A DNA stretch of 64,000 nt from Sphingobium sp. AP49 (GTDB taxonomy: Bacteria; Pseudomonadota; Alphaproteobacteria; Sphingomonadales; Sphingomonadaceae): NCBI RefSeq assembly GCF_000281715.2, contig NZ_CP124576.1:255501-319500 (forward strand), read 5' to 3'. A model generated the notes under the pieces. It made no database searches and was not told the DNA's origin. It worked only from the letters and a program-made list of their open reading frames with translations. Shown here one piece after another: positions 8,501 to 16,532 of this stretch. Both the position numbers and the translations under genes were made by a program. Positions within the stretch are counted from its first letter, which is position 1, and every line of letters begins with the position of its first letter.

Positions 8501-8734
8501 ATGCAGGATCCCCTCTTCTATCTGACCATGGCCACCGCCGGCCTCGCCGGTCTCACCATCGTCGCCTTCGCGTCGCTGCGCGGCTGGAATGGCTGGCTCG
8601 ACCTCAAACGTGCCGAACTGGGGCGCCGGGTCGAGGAAGCCGCACCGCCCTCGGCCGCCGCCCGGATCGAGGTTGCCGACCTCAAGGAACGCATCCGCAA
8701 GCTCGAAGCCATCGCCGCCGGCGTCGATCTGTAA
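8501..8734 (+). CDS. Small one-TM coiled-coil protein, paralogue 5 and last gene of the psp array
   Basis: A 77-aa protein, the most diverged member. ATG 8501 is preceded by GGGAGG. A TM helix (about 6-26) ends SLRGWNGWLDLKR, followed by a short coiled coil with VADLKERIRKLEAIAAGVDL. The LKERIRKLEAIA piece is a weak version of the shared RIxVLExIxTD signature, and the LR tail is missing. It is followed by a hairpin (8736-8767), so the psp transcript probably ends here. Confidence 0.75.
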   Translation: MQDPLFYLTMATAGLAGLTIVAFASLRGWNGWLDLKRAELGRRVEEAAPPSAAARIEVADLKERIRKLEAIAAGVDL

Positions 8735-8735
8735 C

Positions 8736-8767
8736 GGCCCTTCTCCGTTCGCCCTGAGCGAAGGGCC
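8736..8767. repeat. Hairpin at the end of the psp array, dispersed-repeat type
   Basis: GGCCCTTC (8736-8743) pairs perfectly with GAAGGGCC (8760-8767). The loop contains CGTTCGCCCTGAGC, the core of the intergenic palindrome family seen again at 37901-37995. No T-run follows, so it is either a weak terminator or a 3'-end stabiliser. Confidence 0.5.
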
Positions 8768-8845
8768 AGGCTGAGCCAAAGGCGAAGCCGCTTCCCTCCG
8801 CTTGGGGGCCGGTTTCGGGCTTTCCCGCCCCGCTTTTCCTCTTAT

Positions 8846-9280
8846 ATGGGCGGCATGACCGATCAGCCCGCCCCGATGCCCGTTCTGGCCGACCTCCAGG
8901 AAGAATATGAATTTCTCGACGCCGATGATCGCTATCGCCTGTTGATCGACCTCGGCCGGGGGCTGGAGGATATGCCCGACGCGCTCAAGACCGATGCGAC
9001 GCTGGTGCGGGGCTGTTCGGCGGCGGTCTGGGTCTATCCGACGGTGCTCGCCGATGGCCGGCTCCATTTCCTTGCAGACAGCAATGCCGCCATCACCAAG
9101 GGGATCATCGCGCTGGTGCTGCTCACCGTGCAGGACTGCGCGCCCGCAGAGATCGGCGCGACCGATATCGAGGGCGCCCTCGCGCCCTTCGACCTCAAGA
9201 ACCAGCTCAGTTCCAACCGCACCCAGGGCATTCCCAACATGATCGCCCTGATCCGCGAGACCGCTACGCGCTACGCCTGA
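8846..9280 (+). CDS. sufE: SufE family sulfur-acceptor protein
   Basis: Accepts persulfide sulfur from the cysteine desulfurase SufS and passes it to the SufBCD scaffold. The protein is 144 aa from ATG 8846 (141 from ATG 8855, equally plausible). The catalytic Cys is in VRGCSAAVW (Cys57 from the first ATG). The motif NQLSSNRTQGIPNMIALIRE near the C-terminus is characteristic. It lies 5 kb away from the suf operon at 14102-20505 in this window, so it is transcribed separately, between the psp locus and a lipoprotein gene. Confidence 0.9.
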   Translation: MGGMTDQPAPMPVLADLQEEYEFLDADDRYRLLIDLGRGLEDMPDALKTDATLVRGCSAAVWVYPTVLADGRLHFLADSNAAITKGIIALVLLTVQDCAPAEIGATDIEGALAPFDLKNQLSSNRTQGIPNMIALIRETATRYA

Positions 9281-9333
9281 CGGAAACCCCGGCGCATCCC
9301 CTGCGTTCTCCCTTCGACAAGGAGAATGCGACA

Positions 9334-9831
9334 ATGCGCCATATCATGCCCCTCGCCATGCTCGGCCTGCTGGCCGCCTGTTCGGGTGGGGACAGGAAGG
9401 AACCGACCCAGCGCGAGCAGATCGGCCAGGTCTGGAAATATGAAACCGCCGGCGCCAGCCAGAAGGTCGCCTATATCGGCAGCGCCAACAGCGTGCAGAC
9501 GATGACCGCCGCCGACACCTTCTCGGTGCTGATGGTCCAGCCCATGTCCAATGGCGAAAAGACGGTGACGGTGAAGCTGGTCGGCGCGCCCTTCCAGTGC
9601 GACCTCTCCGACTGCGCGGTCGATGCGACCACCGACGATGGCAAGGCCCATCGCTGGAAGGGCCGCATGACCGAAGCGAAGGACGGGATCGAGATCATGC
9701 CCTCGCAAAATGCCTATGAGGCGATCGCCAAGGCGAAGAGCGTGAAGGTAAACCTCGCCGTCGGCCCGAAGGATCAGCGCTTCCCGTTCGAATTCAACGT
9801 CGCCGGGCTCGACCTCAAAAAGGGCGCCTGA
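9334..9831 (+). CDS. Predicted lipoprotein of unknown function
   Basis: A 165-aa protein with a type II signal: MRHIMPLAMLGLLAACSGGD, lipobox LAAC with Cys16. AAGGAG sits before ATG 9334. The mature part is soluble and mixed alpha/beta in appearance. It contains two further Cys residues close together (FQCDLSDCAVDA) that could form a disulfide. No family recognised. It follows sufE by 53 bp and may share its transcript. The gene end faces gamma-glutamyltransferase with a strong hairpin between them. Confidence 0.8.
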   Translation: MRHIMPLAMLGLLAACSGGDRKEPTQREQIGQVWKYETAGASQKVAYIGSANSVQTMTAADTFSVLMVQPMSNGEKTVTVKLVGAPFQCDLSDCAVDATTDDGKAHRWKGRMTEAKDGIEIMPSQNAYEAIAKAKSVKVNLAVGPKDQRFPFEFNVAGLDLKKGA

Positions 9832-9839
9832 CGCGCGAC

Positions 9840-9865
9840 TGGCGAGCGCAGCAATGCGCTCGCCA
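9840..9865. terminator. Hairpin between convergent genes
   Basis: TGGCGAGCGCA (9840-9850) and TGCGCTCGCCA (9855-9865) form a perfect 11-bp stem with a GCAA tetraloop. It lies between the lipoprotein gene and the converging gamma-glutamyltransferase gene. There is no T-run on either side, so termination would be hairpin-only or Rho-assisted. Confidence 0.55.
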
Positions 9866-9877
9866 TGATCGCCTGCC

Positions 9878-11587
9878 TTATTCCTGCAGCGACACGCCGG
9901 GACTGCGCGGGTCGGCCGCGCCGATCCAGTGGCCGTCAGCGGTCCGCTCGGCGGCATTGGCCTTGAGGCCCAGGCGCGAAATGCTGACGCGGTGGCCCAG
10001 TCTCTCCAGTGGTGCCTTCATCGCCTCCAGCGACGTGCCCTGTTCCAGCACCAGCCCGTCGCCATTGAAGAATTCCAGCCCCAGCGCGATCGAATCCTGC
10101 GCCGACAGGCCCCAGTCGAAATGGGCGATCAGCGCCTTGGCGACCTGCATGATGATGGTCTTGCCGCCGGCCGCGCCGACGGTGAAGATCGGCGTGCCCT
10201 TATCGTCATAGACGATGGTCGGCGACATGGACGACAGCGGCCGCTTGCCCGGTTCCACCCGGTTGGCGACCGGCGCGCCATTTTTCTCGGGCGTGAAGCT
10301 GAAATCGGTGAGCTCATTGTTCAGGATCACGCCATTGGCGACCAGCTGGCTGCCGAAGAAGCTCTCGATCGTCGATGTCCAGGCGGCGATGTCGCCATTG
10401 CGGTCCACCGCGACGAAATGGCTGGTGCCGCTTTCCGGCTGGGGCAGGGCGCTGGTGCGCGGCTGCGCCCCGGCGGGCAGGCCCGGCTTATAGGCATTGA
10501 GCGCCTTGTTCAGCCGGATCTCGCCCGACCGCTGCTTCAAATAAGCGGGATCGATCAGCCCGGCGATCGGCACATGCACGAAATCGGGGTCGCCCAGCCA
10601 GGTATCGCGGTCGGCATAGGCCAGCTGCATCGCTTCGCCGATCACATGCCAGGACCGCGCATCATCCTTGCCCCATTGGGTCAGCGGGAAACGCTCGACC
10701 ATGCCCAATATCTGCAGCACCGTGACGCCGCCGGCCGATGCCGGCCCCATGCCGCACACCGTGTAGACGCGATAATGGCCGCACACCGGCTTGCGGTCCT
10801 TGACCTGATAATTGGCCAGGTCCTGCGTCGTCATCGGCACGGGATTTTTCGGCGCTTCGGTCACCGCCTTGGCGATCGCCTGCGCATTCTCGCCCAGATA
10901 GAAGGCGTCCGGCCCTTCCGCCGCGATCCGTTTGAACAGGGCGGCCAGTGGCGGGTTCTTCAGCGTGGTGCCGACCGCCGGCAATTGTCCGTCGATCCAG
11001 TAATAGCTGCGGATTTCGGGGAAATCGGCCCAGATATTCTGCAACGCCTTCAGTGCCGTCGCGGTGCGCTCGCCCAGCTGGAACCCATCGTCGGCCAGCC
11101 GGATGGCCGGCTGGAACAGGTCGGCCCAGGGCAGCTTGCCCCATTTCTTGTGCGCTTCCCACGCCATGCGCAAATTGCCCGGCACGCCGACCGAATAACC
11201 GCCCGGCCAGGCCTCGACAAAAGGCAGGGGCTTGCCGTCGGCGCCCATGAAGCGGTCGGGCCGGGCGGCGGCCGGGGCGGTCTCGCGCCCGTCGATCGAT
11301 TCCAGCACGCCGCTCGCGCCGTCATGGTGCATCAGGAAACCGCCGCCGCCGATGCCGCTATTATGCGGCTCGACCACGTTCAGCGCCAGCATCATCGCGA
11401 TTGCCGCGTCGGTGGCGCTGCCACCCTTGCGCAATATCTCCTGGCCTGCCGCCGCCGCACGCGGATCGGCGGCGGACACGGTGGCATTCAAGGCCACCGG
11501 ATCGCGCGCCAGCGCGGTCGCGGGCGCCAGGGCCATCGGAGCGATCAGGGCGAAGGGGGCCAGCAGGCCGGTCAGGCGGGACGTCAT
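9878..11587 (-). CDS. ggt: Gamma-glutamyltransferase (gamma-glutamyltranspeptidase)
   Basis: Periplasmic Ntn-hydrolase that cleaves or transfers gamma-glutamyl groups from glutathione. ATG 11587-11585 (MTSRLTGLLAPFALIAPMAL) gives a signal peptide; an in-frame extension to 11641 lacks one. The 569-aa protein has the large-subunit motif HNSGIGGGGFLMHH. The autoprocessing/catalytic Thr is at SGTSHFVAVDRNGD, and a small subunit contains RPLSSMSPTIVYDDKG. Length matches the family (~560-580). It is 70 bp downstream of pyrD on the same strand. Confidence 0.93.
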   Translation of the reverse strand: MTSRLTGLLAPFALIAPMALAPATALARDPVALNATVSAADPRAAAAGQEILRKGGSATDAAIAMMLALNVVEPHNSGIGGGGFLMHHDGASGVLESIDGRETAPAAARPDRFMGADGKPLPFVEAWPGGYSVGVPGNLRMAWEAHKKWGKLPWADLFQPAIRLADDGFQLGERTATALKALQNIWADFPEIRSYYWIDGQLPAVGTTLKNPPLAALFKRIAAEGPDAFYLGENAQAIAKAVTEAPKNPVPMTTQDLANYQVKDRKPVCGHYRVYTVCGMGPASAGGVTVLQILGMVERFPLTQWGKDDARSWHVIGEAMQLAYADRDTWLGDPDFVHVPIAGLIDPAYLKQRSGEIRLNKALNAYKPGLPAGAQPRTSALPQPESGTSHFVAVDRNGDIAAWTSTIESFFGSQLVANGVILNNELTDFSFTPEKNGAPVANRVEPGKRPLSSMSPTIVYDDKGTPIFTVGAAGGKTIIMQVAKALIAHFDWGLSAQDSIALGLEFFNGDGLVLEQGTSLEAMKAPLERLGHRVSISRLGLKANAAERTADGHWIGAADPRSPGVSLQE

Positions 11588-11657
11588 GGCCGGCACCCTA
11601 AAGCTCGCATTTCGTTTCGCAACCCGTCTTGTCTCGATCATGCCCGGGAAGGACGGA

Positions 11658-12710
11658 TCAGGCGTCGATTCCCACCACTTCGCCGATATGCCGCACGCCG
11701 TCGCGCGCCATCAGCCCCTTGAGGCCCGCGTTGATCCGCCTGGCGAGATAGGGGCCTTCATAGACCAGCGCGCTATAGACCTGCACCAGCGAGGCGCCGG
11801 CGCGGATCCGGGCATAGGCCTGCTGCGCATTGGCGATGCCGCCCACGCCGATCAGCGGCAGTCGGTCGCCCAGCAGGCGCCGGAAATCGCGGATCTTGCC
11901 CAGTGACAGGTCGGTCAGCGGCGCGCCCGACAGACCGCCGGTCTCGCCGGCATGCGGGGATTGCAGGGCAGGCCGCGTGATCGTGGTGTTGGACACGATC
12001 AGCGCGTCGATCCTGTGGTCGATGCAGGCGGCGGCGATATCCTCGATATCCGCCGGTTCCAGGTCGGGCGCGACCTTCAGGAAGATCGGCGGCCCGCCGG
12101 CCGGTCGTGCTGCCATCACCGCGCTCAGCAGATCGTCCAGCGCCGCCCGGCCCTGCAGCGCGCGCAGGCCCGGCGTGTTGGGGGAGGAGATGTTGACAGT
12201 CAGATAATCGGCCAGCGGCGCCATGCAGGTGACGCCGGTGGCATAATCGGCATTGGCGCGCCCGGCCGCCGTCGCGTCCTTGTTGGCGCCGATATTGATG
12301 CCGATCACCGGACCCTCACCCACCGGCCGGCGATAGCGGGCGATGCGGTCGGCAGCGGCGCCCTGGCCACCATTGTTGAAGCCGAAGCGATTGATCACCG
12401 CCTTGTCCTCGACCAGGCGGAACAGGCGCGGCTGGGGATTGCCCGGCTGCGCCAGCGGGGTCAGCGTGCCCAGTTCGGCAAAGCCGAAGCCCAGCCCATG
12501 CATCTTGTGCGCGACCCGGCCATCCTTGTCATAGCCCGCCGCCAGGCCGACCGGATTGGGAAAGGTGATGCCCGCCACCCTCTGTGCCAGCATCGGGTCG
12601 ACTTTCAGCGGTGCCGGGGTCGGCATCATCCGCAGCAGGGCGATCGACAGATTATGGGCGCGCTCGGCATCGAGGGCGAAGAAGAGCGGGCGGATCAGGC
12701 GATAGGACAT
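11658..12710 (-). CDS. pyrD: Dihydroorotate dehydrogenase (quinone), class 2
   Basis: Oxidises dihydroorotate to orotate in pyrimidine synthesis, delivering electrons to ubiquinone at the inner membrane. ATG 12710 (MSYRLIRPLFFALDAERAHN) gives the amphipathic N-terminal helix region typical of class 2 enzymes. An upstream extension to 12815 is unlikely. The 350-aa protein carries GLAAGYDKDG, NRFGFNNGG, VNISSPNTPGLR and VSNTTITR, all FMN/substrate motifs of PyrD. Two perfect palindromes (12750-12767, 12786-12808) lie just upstream and may regulate it. Confidence 0.96.
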   Translation of the reverse strand: MSYRLIRPLFFALDAERAHNLSIALLRMMPTPAPLKVDPMLAQRVAGITFPNPVGLAAGYDKDGRVAHKMHGLGFGFAELGTLTPLAQPGNPQPRLFRLVEDKAVINRFGFNNGGQGAAADRIARYRRPVGEGPVIGINIGANKDATAAGRANADYATGVTCMAPLADYLTVNISSPNTPGLRALQGRAALDDLLSAVMAARPAGGPPIFLKVAPDLEPADIEDIAAACIDHRIDALIVSNTTITRPALQSPHAGETGGLSGAPLTDLSLGKIRDFRRLLGDRLPLIGVGGIANAQQAYARIRAGASLVQVYSALVYEGPYLARRINAGLKGLMARDGVRHIGEVVGIDA

Positions 12711-12785
12711 GGCTGTGCTATGCCAGCGGCTCCGGGCGGCGTCGAGTCGTGTTGCGTTAGGGCAACAATCATTCCCCAACGTCAT

Positions 12786-12808
12786 TTCATGACAGAAATC
12801 GTCATGAA
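12786..12808. promoter_or_regulatory. Perfect 8-bp-arm palindrome, probable operator
   Basis: TTCATGAC at 12786-12793 and GTCATGAA at 12801-12808 with a 7-bp spacer, about 76 bp upstream of the pyrD start codon. Size and symmetry are those of a dimeric repressor site. The regulator is unknown. Confidence 0.45.
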
Positions 12809-12927
12809 TCGGCACGTTTTGGTCAGTCTGATGTCCGATCTGTCCAATAAACTTGCACCGATTCGGGCGTAAAGCCCTTCCTGCGACCCGAAGGCTCTAG
12901 GCCATTTTGGCTGATGAGACCTTTTCC

Positions 12928-12960
12928 TGACCCGGCAGTGCAAGCTGCCGGGTCATTTTT
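12928..12960 (+). terminator. Rho-independent terminator
   Basis: GACCCGGCAG (12928-12937), loop TGCAAG, CTGCCGGGTC (12944-12953), then A and six T. The GC-rich 10-bp stem plus T-run is a textbook terminator for a plus-strand transcript. There is no protein gene just upstream. Confidence 0.85.
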
Positions 12961-13052
12961 TATCGCCGCTCCGGCGTTAAAGCCCGCTTTTGGCGTCATG
13001 GCCCTTGCGCCGCCATGCGGGGCGCGCATAGTGCGTCAATTGGGGTAGAAAC

Positions 13053-13997
13053 ATGGGGTCGCATCAATTCGAGATGCCGCTGACGGCGGCGCGAGGCGTC
13101 ACGCCGGACAAGCGCGGTCCCCTGTCCTATTCGGTCGATGCCGAACAGGGGCCGGTTCGTCTTCGCTATTTCACGCCGCCTGACCGGGTGGCGCGCTATT
13201 TTGGTTCGCTCTACATCTTCTCGGTCACGGCGGATCGCTACGCGGATGTCACACGCGCCGACGTACCGCAACTGCGCTTCCTGCTGAAGGGGGGTGGGCA
13301 GTATCATTTCCAGGATGGAACGGCGCATCCGCAACCGCCCGTTGGCCTGCTCGGGCCGACCCTGGGGGCGACACGCTTTGCGCTGGACGGTCCTACCCGG
13401 ATATTGGGGGTCTCGTTGCTGCCGGCGGGGTGGCATGCGCTGCATGGTGGTGAAGCGCATCTGATGGCGGACCGGATCTGCGATCTCGCGCTGGATCGCG
13501 ACCCGGCCTATCTCGATCTCCACGCCCAGTTGCAACAGATGGACGATGGCGATGCGATGGCGGCGCTCTGCTGGTCCTATCTCGCAGATCGGATCAAGCC
13601 GCTGCCGGATGCGACCTGGGCCTTGCTGCAGGCGGTCGATAGCTGGCTGATCGGGGAAGGCTCGCCCCGGATCGAGGTGTTGAGCGAAATGACGGATTTG
13701 TCGCCACGCCAGTTGGCCCGGCTCACCAACCGTTATTATGGTGCCCCGCCCAAGCTGCTCGCCCGCAAATATCGCGCCCTGCGTTGCAGCGCGCGGATCG
13801 CGCTCGACCATGAAAGCTGGCAGGCGCTGTGCGACGATGGCAGCTTCTACGACCAGTCGCATTTCATCCGCGAGATCAAGCATTTCATCGGCATGACCCC
13901 GCATCAGCTCCAGACCGAGCCGACCGCCGTGGTCCAGCTCACCCTGCTCCGCCGCACGCTGGGCGGCGATGTCGCGGTGCTCAACCGCCTCAGCTGA
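13053..13997 (+). CDS. AraC-family transcriptional regulator
   Basis: A 314-aa protein with an N-terminal sensing domain (about 1-200) and a C-terminal AraC/XylS-type double helix-turn-helix (about 205-300). The DNA-binding part includes LSEMTDLSPRQLARLTNRYY, and the second HTH carries SFYDQSHFIREIKHFIGMTP, the usual family signature. The sensing domain resembles the DUF6597-like group in overall look (LLKGGGQYHFQDG, then GPTLGATRFALDGP), but no ligand can be named. It is divergent from pyrD across a 342-bp gap and upstream of the suf regulator. Confidence 0.85.
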   Translation: MGSHQFEMPLTAARGVTPDKRGPLSYSVDAEQGPVRLRYFTPPDRVARYFGSLYIFSVTADRYADVTRADVPQLRFLLKGGGQYHFQDGTAHPQPPVGLLGPTLGATRFALDGPTRILGVSLLPAGWHALHGGEAHLMADRICDLALDRDPAYLDLHAQLQQMDDGDAMAALCWSYLADRIKPLPDATWALLQAVDSWLIGEGSPRIEVLSEMTDLSPRQLARLTNRYYGAPPKLLARKYRALRCSARIALDHESWQALCDDGSFYDQSHFIREIKHFIGMTPHQLQTEPTAVVQLTLLRRTLGGDVAVLNRLS

Positions 13998-14057
13998 TCG
14001 CCCCTTCGATCCAATCAAAAATGCCTTGATTCCGGGGGCGAGTGGGACCACATGCCC

Positions 14058-14096
14058 AATCGGATTGATTCGATCCGATTTGAGAATGGTTCGCAA
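14058..14096. promoter_or_regulatory. Two overlapping palindromes in front of the suf regulator gene
   Basis: A perfect inverted repeat AATCGGAT (14058-14065) / ATCCGATT (14073-14080) is followed by an imperfect one, TTGAGAA-TGG-TTCGCAA (14080-14096), six bases before ATG 14102. The second resembles the TTxAGAA-N3-TTCxxAA layout of iron-responsive Irr-type boxes. The first may be the autoregulatory site of the Rrf2 protein. The symmetry is seen; the binding proteins are inferred. Confidence 0.45.
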
Positions 14097-14101
14097 CACG
14101 C

Positions 14102-14545
14102 ATGAAATTATCGAGCTTTGCCGATTATGCCGTCGTGCTGATGTCTGCCGCCGCCCGCCACTGCGGTGCGGGAGCGGGGCTTGACCCTGTGACCAACAGG
14201 CATCTCAAGATGAACGCGACCACGCTCAGCGCCGAAACCGGCATCCCGTTGCCCACCGCGCAGAAGCTGGTGAGCCGGCTGTCGGCGGCGGGTCTGCTCG
14301 AATCGAGCCGGGGCACCGGCGGCGGCGTGCGCCTGTCGCGCCCGCCCGCGACGATCACCCTGGCGGACGTGGTGGAGGCGGTCGAAGGCCCCATCGCCAT
14401 GACCGCATGCAGCGAACAGGGGGCGCATGACTGCAATCTGGAACAGGATTGCCGCATCCGCCCGCACATGAATCTGGCGAACAACGCGATCCGCGAAGCG
14501 CTCGCGAACGTGACCATCGCCAGCCTGACACGAGAAATGGCATGA
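14102..14545 (+). CDS. Rrf2-family SUF Fe-S assembly regulator (IscR/SufR-like)
   Basis: Winged-helix repressor expected to sense Fe-S status and control the suf operon it heads. The 147-aa sequence starts [20 protein letters not shown], has an HTH at about 40-62, the wing motif [15 protein letters not shown] (68-82), and three Cys in a C-X7-C-X5-C arrangement (Cys103, Cys111, Cys117) suited to cluster binding. The stop overlaps sufB as ATGA. It matches the SUF system Fe-S cluster assembly regulator type found ahead of sufB in sphingomonads. Confidence 0.9.
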   Translation: MKLSSFADYAVVLMSAAARHCGAGAGLDPVTNRHLKMNATTLSAETGIPLPTAQKLVSRLSAAGLLESSRGTGGGVRLSRPPATITLADVVEAVEGPIAMTACSEQGAHDCNLEQDCRIRPHMNLANNAIREALANVTIASLTREMA

Positions 14546-16026
14546 CCGAAGAAGTGAGCACCGTCCGTAATCAGGAAGCGCTGGAGGCCGCCGAGCGCGC
14601 CTCCACCTATGAACATGGCTGGTCGTCGGCCATCGAGCAGGATTTCGCGCCCAAGGGCCTGAACGAGGATACGGTCCGCTTCATCTCGGCCAAGAAGAAC
14701 GAGCCGCAATGGCTGCTCGACTGGCGCCTGAAGGCCTTCGCCATGTGGCAGAAGATGGAAGCGCCAGACTGGGCCAAGCTCAACGTCCCGCCGATCGATT
14801 ACCAGGACGCCTATTATTACGCCGAGCCCAAGAAGAAGGTGGAGCTGGATTCGCTGGATCAGGTCGATCCCGAGATTCTCGCCACCTATCAGAAGCTGGG
14901 CATCCCCATCGCCGAGCAGGAAATGCTCGCCGGCGTGAAGGGCAGCCGCAAGATCGCGGTCGATGCCGTGTTCGATTCGGTTTCGGTCGCCACCACCTTC
15001 CGCAAGGAGCTGGAGGAAGCGGGCGTCATCTTCCGTTCGATCAGCGAAGCGGTGCGCGAATTTCCCGACCTCGTAAAGAAGTGGCTGGGCAAGGTCGTGC
15101 CGATGCACGACAATTATTTCGCGACCTTGAACTGCGCGGTCTTTTCCGACGGCACCTTCGTCTACATTCCCAAGGGCGTCCGCTGCCCGATGGAGCTGTC
15201 GACCTATTTCCGCATCAATGCGGAAAATACGGGGCAGTTCGAGCGCACGCTGATCGTCGCCGACGAGGGCAGCTATGTCTCCTATCTCGAAGGCTGCACC
15301 GCGCCGATGCGCGATGAAAATCAGCTCCACGCCGCCGTGGTGGAACTGGTCGCGCTCGACGATGCGGAGATCAAGTATAGCACCGTCCAGAACTGGTATC
15401 CCGGTGACGAGAATGGCAAGGGCGGCATCTATAATTTCGTGACCAAGCGCGCGCTCTGCCAGGGCCGCAACTCCAAGGTCAGCTGGACCCAGGTCGAAAC
15501 CGGATCGGCCATCACCTGGAAATATCCGTCCTGCGTGCTGAATGGCGAAAATAGCGTCGGCGAATTCTACTCGGTCGCGCTCACCAACAATCTGCAGCAG
15601 GCCGATACCGGCACCAAGATGATCCACAATGGCAAGGGCAGTCGCTCGACCATCGTGTCGAAGGGCATCTCGGCCGGGCGCAGCAACAACACCTATCGCG
15701 GCCTCGTCCGCGTCGCGCCGGGCGCGGAAGGCGTGCGCAACTTCACCCAGTGCGACAGCCTGCTGCTGGGCGACCAGTGTGGCGCCCACACCGTGCCCTA
15801 TATCGAGGTGCGCAATCCCTCGGCCCAGATCGAGCATGAGGCGACCACCAGCAAGATCAGCGACGATCAGCTTTTTTACGCGATGCAGCGCGGCCTGGAC
15901 CAGGAAAGCGCGGTCAGCCTGATCGTCAACGGCTTCGCCAAGGAAGTGCTGCAGCAACTGCCGATGGAGTTCGCGGTGGAAGCGCAGAAGCTGCTCGGCA
16001 TTTCGCTGGAGGGTTCGGTCGGTTGA
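14542..16026 (+). CDS. sufB: SufB, Fe-S cluster assembly scaffold subunit
   Basis: Core scaffold of the SufBCD complex that builds Fe-S clusters. ATG 14542 overlaps the regulator's stop codon. The 494-aa protein shows family blocks [36 protein letters not shown], and the beta-helix region [20 protein letters not shown]. Its C-terminus has [20 protein letters not shown]. Length is typical (~490). Its stop overlaps a TTG-started ORF for a DUF559 protein that is inserted before the rest of the operon. Confidence 0.97.
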   Translation: MTEEVSTVRNQEALEAAERASTYEHGWSSAIEQDFAPKGLNEDTVRFISAKKNEPQWLLDWRLKAFAMWQKMEAPDWAKLNVPPIDYQDAYYYAEPKKKVELDSLDQVDPEILATYQKLGIPIAEQEMLAGVKGSRKIAVDAVFDSVSVATTFRKELEEAGVIFRSISEAVREFPDLVKKWLGKVVPMHDNYFATLNCAVFSDGTFVYIPKGVRCPMELSTYFRINAENTGQFERTLIVADEGSYVSYLEGCTAPMRDENQLHAAVVELVALDDAEIKYSTVQNWYPGDENGKGGIYNFVTKRALCQGRNSKVSWTQVETGSAITWKYPSCVLNGENSVGEFYSVALTNNLQQADTGTKMIHNGKGSRSTIVSKGISAGRSNNTYRGLVRVAPGAEGVRNFTQCDSLLLGDQCGAHTVPYIEVRNPSAQIEHEATTSKISDDQLFYAMQRGLDQESAVSLIVNGFAKEVLQQLPMEFAVEAQKLLGISLEGSVG

Positions 16027-16532
16027 TCGATCAGACACCTCTGGATCAGGCACACCGCCTAAACTCCCCTCCCCTTCAGGGGAGGGGCCGGGGGTGGGGG
16101 CTCTCGGCTGGTCGTCTCGACCAGTTGAAGGGCTTCGCGCGCGAAATGCGTCATGAGCCGACCGAGCCGGAAAAGCGCCTATGGGCGAGATTGTCCCGCT
16201 CCCAGATCGGTGGCCATAAATTCCGCCGCCAATCCGTGATCGGCCCTTTCATCGTCGACTTCCTCTGCCCGCAAAGGGCGCTGATCGTGGAAGTCGATGG
16301 AGACACCCATGTTGCGGGTTCCGATGTGGCGCGCGATCAGGCGCTGCAACAACAAGGTTATCAGGTCATTCGCATCGCCAACCAGGACGTGATGCGGAAT
16401 ATCGAAGGGGTTTGTGCCGCGATCCTCGGCGCGCTGGATCAGGCGCCGGATCGTTGGGCTAGCCCCCACCCCAACCCCTCCCCTGAAGGGGAGGGGCTTT
16501 TTCAGATCAACGAAAAGACGAGCGATCAATGA
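16023..16532 (+). CDS. DUF559 endonuclease-like protein inserted in the suf operon
   Basis: Restriction-endonuclease-fold protein related to very-short-patch-repair nucleases. The full reading uses TTG 16023 (overlapping the sufB stop) and gives 169 aa; ATG 16146 (128 aa, [16 protein letters not shown]) covers the entire recognisable domain. Catalytic-type motif: [18 protein letters not shown] then [10 protein letters not shown], i.e. the D...ExD pattern. The reading frame runs through palindromic repeats at both ends ([13 protein letters not shown] and [13 protein letters not shown] are translated repeat). The stop overlaps the next ATG as ATGA. DNA targets are unknown. Confidence 0.85.
   Translation: MIDQTPLDQAHRLNSPPLQGRGRGWGLSAGRLDQLKGFAREMRHEPTEPEKRLWARLSRSQIGGHKFRRQSVIGPFIVDFLCPQRALIVEVDGDTHVAGSDVARDQALQQQGYQVIRIANQDVMRNIEGVCAAILGALDQAPDRWASPHPNPSPEGEGLFQINEKTSDQ
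16064..16102 (+). repeat. Left palindromic repeat flanking the DUF559 gene
   Basis: CCCCTCCCC (16066-16074), TTCA, GGGGAGGGG (16079-16087), then the tail CCGGGGGTGGGGGCT pointing into the DUF559 gene. It is the inverted counterpart of 16461-16496. REP-like in size and build. Confidence 0.8.
16461..16496 (-). repeat. Right palindromic repeat flanking the DUF559 gene
   Basis: AGCCCCCACCCC, then CCCCTCCCC (16475-16483), TGAA, GGGGAGGGG (16488-16496). Read on the minus strand it is the same element as 16064-16102, so the two copies face each other across the nuclease ORF. Confidence 0.8.

Larger units (their letters stand above)
12711..13052. other. 342-bp gene-free region: two palindromes and one Rho-independent terminator
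   Basis: No convincing ORF lies between the divergent pyrD and AraC-type genes. TGTTGC/GCAACA (12750-12767, 6-bp spacer) and TTCATGAC/GTCATGAA (12786-12808, 7-bp spacer) are perfect inverted repeats. They are followed ~120 bp later by a strong plus-strand terminator (12928-12960). As nothing on the plus strand before that terminator is a gene, a small RNA of about 100-150 nt is possible. Confidence 0.5.

Noticed and set aside
14125..16053. 642-aa minus-strand ORF opposite the suf regulator and sufB
   Set aside because: Antisense shadow of sufB, which has full conservation on the plus strand.
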